NCBI GenBank assembly: GCA_945890645.1
Contig: CAMDCV010000022.1
Coordinates: forward strand, 1 to 64,000
DNA: 64,000 nt
Reading direction: 5' to 3'
DNA from: Akkermansia muciniphila
GTDB taxonomy: Bacteria > Verrucomicrobiota > Verrucomicrobiia > Verrucomicrobiales > Akkermansiaceae
The notes under the pieces are model-generated. The model saw nothing but the letters and a program-made list of their open reading frames with translations. It ran no database searches and had not been told where the DNA came from. The position numbers and the translations under genes were made by a program. Positions 61,106-64,000 of the stretch are shown in pieces (position 1 is the first letter of the stretch; the number at the start of each line of letters is the position of its first letter).

Positions 61106-61288
61106 TTATAGAGCATCCACTACGAGAACCTTACGGTCCTTGTAGTAGCCGCATGATGGGCATGCGATGTGCGAAGGAATCTTCGTTGCACACTCTGGGC
61201 AAGATTTCAACAATGGTGCTTTCCAGCGTTTGGCGCCACGACGCATTTTCTGGCGGCTCTTGGATTGACGGCGTTTTGGTACGGCCAT
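61106..61288 (-). CDS. rpmF: 50S ribosomal protein L32
   Basis: This 60-residue protein starts MAVPKRRQSKSRQKMRRG, typical of L32, and has the zinc pair CPEC and CPSC at about 35 and 48, so it is a zinc-binding (C+) form. It follows yceD by twelve bases, the common yceD-rpmF order, and ends before an intrinsic terminator. Confidence 0.97.
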   Translation of the reverse strand: MAVPKRRQSKSRQKMRRGAKRWKAPLLKSCPECATKIPSHIACPSCGYYKDRKVLVVDAL

Positions 61289-61300
61289 GGTAGTAGGTAG

Positions 61301-61801
61301 TTAGTGGTTGTCGTTAAGGTCTGAGAGGGCATCGAGAGCCGACCAGCGGAGGTCCGCAGGAGGCGGGGGCGGCGAACTTAGAGTAGAGTCCGTGGTTTTG
61401 TCGAGTACTAAATACGGGGAATTTAATTTGCATTCCATGGGCACATCTCCCTCGTCGCAGCGCGGATCAAGGGGGATTTCGATGACCACTTCTTCGCGCA
61501 GGGCTTCGGCGATGTCGACAGGGGCCTCGCTCTCCAATTCTAGGGAAACGGCAATTTGTGTCAGGCGAATGGTCTGCACAAAGCGCTGTAAGGTGACCAC
61601 GCAGGTGAATTCAAAGCTTGCTGACAAATCCCCGCGCAGCAGTAGTTCCGTACCAAATCGCTGCACATCGATTTCGTAATGCAGCGGCGAAACGGCTTTT
61701 GCATCATCGTGCTCAGGAAAATCAAAGATTTCCGCAGGGAGATCACCGACAAGCGAAATTCCTTCTTCGGGCAGTGTGCTGGGATCAACAAAGAGAGGCA
61801 T
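61301..61801 (-). CDS. yceD: YceD/DUF177 family protein
   Basis: This 166-residue acidic protein fits the YceD family found upstream of rpmF, which is linked to 23S rRNA accumulation. Conserved points are the SFEFTCVVTLQRFVQTI segment, where the family usually has a CxxC-like pair that is here reduced to one cysteine, and the late EIPLDPRCDEGDVPMEC. It lies between a SurA-like isomerase gene (17-base gap) and rpmF. Sequence identity in this family is low, so context carries much of the call. Confidence 0.85.
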   Translation of the reverse strand: MPLFVDPSTLPEEGISLVGDLPAEIFDFPEHDDAKAVSPLHYEIDVQRFGTELLLRGDLSASFEFTCVVTLQRFVQTIRLTQIAVSLELESEAPVDIAEALREEVVIEIPLDPRCDEGDVPMECKLNSPYLVLDKTTDSTLSSPPPPPADLRWSALDALSDLNDNH

Positions 61802-61818
61802 GGAGGCAGGGGAAATCG

Positions 61819-62865
61819 TTACTTTTTCTTGCTAATCATCGCTTTCGCGCGAAGCACTTTGATCCAGCGTTCATAGCGTTCTGCCGACTTTTGGCGCGCC
61901 ACACGTTGCTCGATATCGTCGTGCACTTTCGAGAGTGGAGGCACTGGGCCATAGAATTTTTCCAAGACCTTGACGATGGTCAATCCCCGAGGGTCCATAA
62001 GCGGTCCGATAATCGTGCCTTCCGGCGGACGCATGATCAAAGCGGCGAATTCAGGAGCAAGGTCGGTGCGTGGAACGTTTTCCTGCTTGCCACCTTGTTC
62101 GGCAAAGGCATCACGTGAATGGATTTTGGCAAGTTCTTCAAAGTTTGCACCTTCTTTCAATTGCTTGACGATGCTATCGGCCAGATCCAACTGGGATTCC
62201 GGGGTCGCGGATGCATTTTTGGGATCAACGGCGGGAATATAAATTTTCAAGAAACTAATCTTGTCGCCATTGGTATCGCGAATGTTGAGTTTTACCTCAT
62301 TGTATTCTTTCTGGATTTCATGGGGCAGGGGCGGTGCTGTATCGCTGAATTTCGAAGCCCGCATGGCCTGAACGATCAATTGACGTTCCGTCATGACGCG
62401 AAACCCTTCCATCGTCAGTCCGGCACTGGCGAGACTTTCGCGGAATTTTGCGTCGCTGCCATTATAACGCTCGCGCTTTTGGCGATCGACTTCCTCGTCA
62501 ATGGCTTGCGGACGGATTTTTCCGCCAAGGGTTTTGAATTCGCTCATGATGATCTCGCGATCGATGAAATCATTAAGAGTTTTATCATAGGATTCTTTAA
62601 TGCGCTTTTCGAATTCGGGACCACGCCGTGGGAACTCTGCGGTTAGCTCGGCGACAATCGGTGCCATGGCAAACGCCACTTCCTTTTTGGTCACCACGAG
62701 TCCGTTCACGGTGGCGGCGATGCCATTCACTTCGCGTGGGCTGTTAGATGCAGGGCGAGCTGGTGCAGCAGGTGGTGCTGGTGCAGGAATCGGGGCGGGC
62801 AATGGTTCGGTCTGAGCGAACAATGATACAGTGGACAGCAAACTGCATACGGCTACGTGCTTCAT
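61819..62865 (-). CDS. periplasmic peptidyl-prolyl isomerase, SurA-like parvulin
   Basis: This 348-residue protein has a signal peptide at 1-16 (ending SLFAQ) and a proline/alanine linker. A SurA-type N-terminal domain follows (GIAATVNGLVVTKKEVAFAM...DRQKRERYNG), then a parvulin domain at about 225-320 with KEGANFEELAKIHSRDAFAE and RPPEGTIIGPLMDPRG. It should help fold outer-membrane proteins. The ATG at 62865 was chosen because the frame further upstream would precede the signal peptide. It is the second gene of the operon that ends in yceD and rpmF. Confidence 0.9.
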   Translation of the reverse strand: MKHVAVCSLLSTVSLFAQTEPLPAPIPAPAPPAAPARPASNSPREVNGIAATVNGLVVTKKEVAFAMAPIVAELTAEFPRRGPEFEKRIKESYDKTLNDFIDREIIMSEFKTLGGKIRPQAIDEEVDRQKRERYNGSDAKFRESLASAGLTMEGFRVMTERQLIVQAMRASKFSDTAPPLPHEIQKEYNEVKLNIRDTNGDKISFLKIYIPAVDPKNASATPESQLDLADSIVKQLKEGANFEELAKIHSRDAFAEQGGKQENVPRTDLAPEFAALIMRPPEGTIIGPLMDPRGLTIVKVLEKFYGPVPPLSKVHDDIEQRVARQKSAERYERWIKVLRAKAMISKKK

Positions 62866-62899
62866 AGTGATAAATTTATTGGGTTCAACCGGGACGGTG

Positions 62900-63754
62900 T
62901 TATTCCTCAACTCGTTTCGATGCCAGTGTGACAAGTTTCGCCGATTTGGCAAGAATGGATGCGACCATGGGCTCGGTAACAGTTTTTTTCTGCTCTTCAT
63001 CCATGATCATGTCATTCCGCAAGCCTGACAAGATTTCGCGCATTTCTACGAAGTTTGGTCGTTCGGAAATGCGCGGGTGAAGAGTGCCTAACGTCTCGGT
63101 GTAGTAGTCCGCGATATCTTCTCGCATCAACTCTTTTGCCCGCGCGGGCGTGTATTGTTTTTTGACAGCGGTCGATGCAACATGCAGCGCGCGCAGCCAA
63201 CCGCCGAGAGAAATCAGGTGGGCGAGGTCGGTATCACGCAGCGCGACCAATTCCATTTCCACATCCTTTTGCGTAGCGGCGAGTTCTTTTTTGAGTTGAT
63301 CTGGCTTGTTGTTTTTTGCGCTCTCCAACAACGAGGCGACGTGGCGCGATACTCGCTCGCCGGCACCTAGAGCCTTGCCGTATCGCGACAATTCTTTCGC
63401 GAGAGGTTCGACTTTCGCGAGGTCGTTCGTTTGCACGATGAGAAAGCCATCGGCGATGAGAAAACCAATTTCGATGGCGAGATCTGCGCGGTCAAGAGGC
63501 ATGCGCTCCGGGATGGTGCGCTCGACATCTGCCATGGGGAGGGGCGCGAGTTGTTGCAGCGATTCAAACACTTTCGCGATTGACGGTGCCGTGAAATCAT
63601 TCACGGCCAGTTCTTCACGCGCGTGATCGTCATCGATCAAGTCTTCAGGCGTGACAGGAGCGGCATCGACGGGTTCTTCGATATCATCCTTCTGGGCCCA
63701 CAAAGGAGAGGCAAGTATTAGCAGAGGAAGGAGGCTCAAGCGGATGAACTTCAT
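62900..63754 (-). CDS. secreted helical protein of unknown function
   Basis: This encodes 284 residues. A signal peptide at 1-20 (ending SPLWAQ) is followed by an acidic segment and then a mostly helical body (FESLQQLAPLPMADVERTI, ALGAGERVSRHVASLLESA, DVEMELVALRDTDLAHL). No cysteine occurs in the mature part. I recognise no family. It heads the operon, 34 bases before the SurA-like gene, so an envelope role is likely but unproven. Confidence 0.8.
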   Translation of the reverse strand: MKFIRLSLLPLLILASPLWAQKDDIEEPVDAAPVTPEDLIDDDHAREELAVNDFTAPSIAKVFESLQQLAPLPMADVERTIPERMPLDRADLAIEIGFLIADGFLIVQTNDLAKVEPLAKELSRYGKALGAGERVSRHVASLLESAKNNKPDQLKKELAATQKDVEMELVALRDTDLAHLISLGGWLRALHVASTAVKKQYTPARAKELMREDIADYYTETLGTLHPRISERPNFVEMREILSGLRNDMIMDEEQKKTVTEPMVASILAKSAKLVTLASKRVEE

Positions 63755-63843
63755 AGAGGAATTGTGACAGATATTCTTTGACAGTAAAGGGGAATCATGG
63801 GGGTTTGTTAGGCTTCCACTGGGAATCGCACCCAACCAACGGC

Positions 63844-64000
63844 TCAGCGCTTTTGCAGCACGAGAAAATTGCGAACGGGTTTGTTCCAGATGGCACGATG
63901 TGCGGCGGGTCCCCCAGCAATTTCTTTGGCTACGTACAGGTCAGCAGAAGTGCCACCGTCAAGATTGAGGGCAACGTGGATGGGGAAACCGCAGGGGCTT
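63844..64000 (-). CDS. phosphodiester-glycosidase-like protein, C-terminal fragment at window edge
   Basis: The window cuts this gene, leaving 51 codons before the stop at 63844-63846. The visible residues include GFPIHVALNLDGGTSADLYV and end PVRNFLVLQKR. The LNLDGG element and the NKPVRNFLV end match the C-terminus of phosphodiester glycosidase (NAGPA-like) proteins, which are often secreted. The N-terminal part is outside the window, so the domain order cannot be judged. Confidence 0.65.
   Translation of the reverse strand, partial: SPCGFPIHVALNLDGGTSADLYVAKEIAGGPAAHRAIWNKPVRNFLVLQKR

Noticed and set aside
1-64000. tRNA, rRNA or riboswitch genes
   Set aside because: Gaps between genes were read for cloverleaf ends and known riboswitch cores; none was found.

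Overview
The window looks like a chromosome segment from a member of the Verrucomicrobiota. Three things point there: a bacterial microcompartment (BMC) operon of the Planctomycetes-Verrucomicrobia type, a very large prepilin-like protein resembling the 'Verru_Chthon cassette protein A' family, and weak Shine-Dalgarno signals upstream of most genes. LpxA and outer-membrane-type proteins show a Gram-negative envelope. No rRNA, tRNA or CRISPR array was seen.

Layout. 0.1-7.8 kb: a small zinc-ribbon gene diverges from a BMC operon (pduL, three BMC-H hexamer genes, ackA, three BMC-P pentamer genes, a CoA-acylating aldehyde dehydrogenase and a class II aldolase). By analogy with characterised PVM-type compartments it should cleave a deoxysugar phosphate (fuculose-1-P or rhamnulose-1-P), oxidise the aldehyde to acyl-CoA, convert it to acyl-phosphate and make ATP. 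A GxxExxY gene bounded by 27-bp inverted repeats sits inside this operon. 7.8-10.8 kb: an Mrr-type endonuclease gene, holA, a short TauE/SafE-like membrane protein and a small membrane protein. 10.9-19.2 kb: an alpha-2-macroglobulin gene overlapping pbpC. 19.2-25.6 kb: a methyltransferase, a twin-hairpin repeat, a DAHP synthase, a secreted protein and the prepilin-like giant. 25.7-34 kb: a ROK kinase, the 5-oxoprolinase genes pxpBCA, trmO, nusB-ribH, rsgA, an LprI-like protein and a beta-barrel protein.

34-37.5 kb: a three-gene ATP-grasp / alpha-E / transglutaminase operon. 37.5-44.3 kb: an apparently acquired region. It opens with a strongly structured intergenic segment that resembles a HEARO (IscB-type omega) RNA with no IscB gene beside it, followed by three genes for secreted proteins: a proline-rich protein, a 1529-residue Ca-repeat/LamG/hydrolase protein and an AT-rich lipoprotein. 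44.5-49.2 kb: argA and an oligopeptide transporter lacking its ATPase genes. 49.2-53.5 kb: one gene for a membrane-anchored TIR protein with about 28 tandem repeats of about 32 residues, predicted to lie outside the membrane. 53.5-64 kb: housekeeping genes (LON-domain protein, lpxA, thrS, smc, and an operon of a secreted protein, a SurA-like isomerase, yceD and rpmF), ending in a truncated phosphodiester-glycosidase-like gene.

The strongest candidates for something undescribed are the TIR receptor-like protein, the orphan HEARO-like RNA at the edge of the secreted-protein region, and the inverted-repeat-bounded GxxExxY unit inside the BMC operon.
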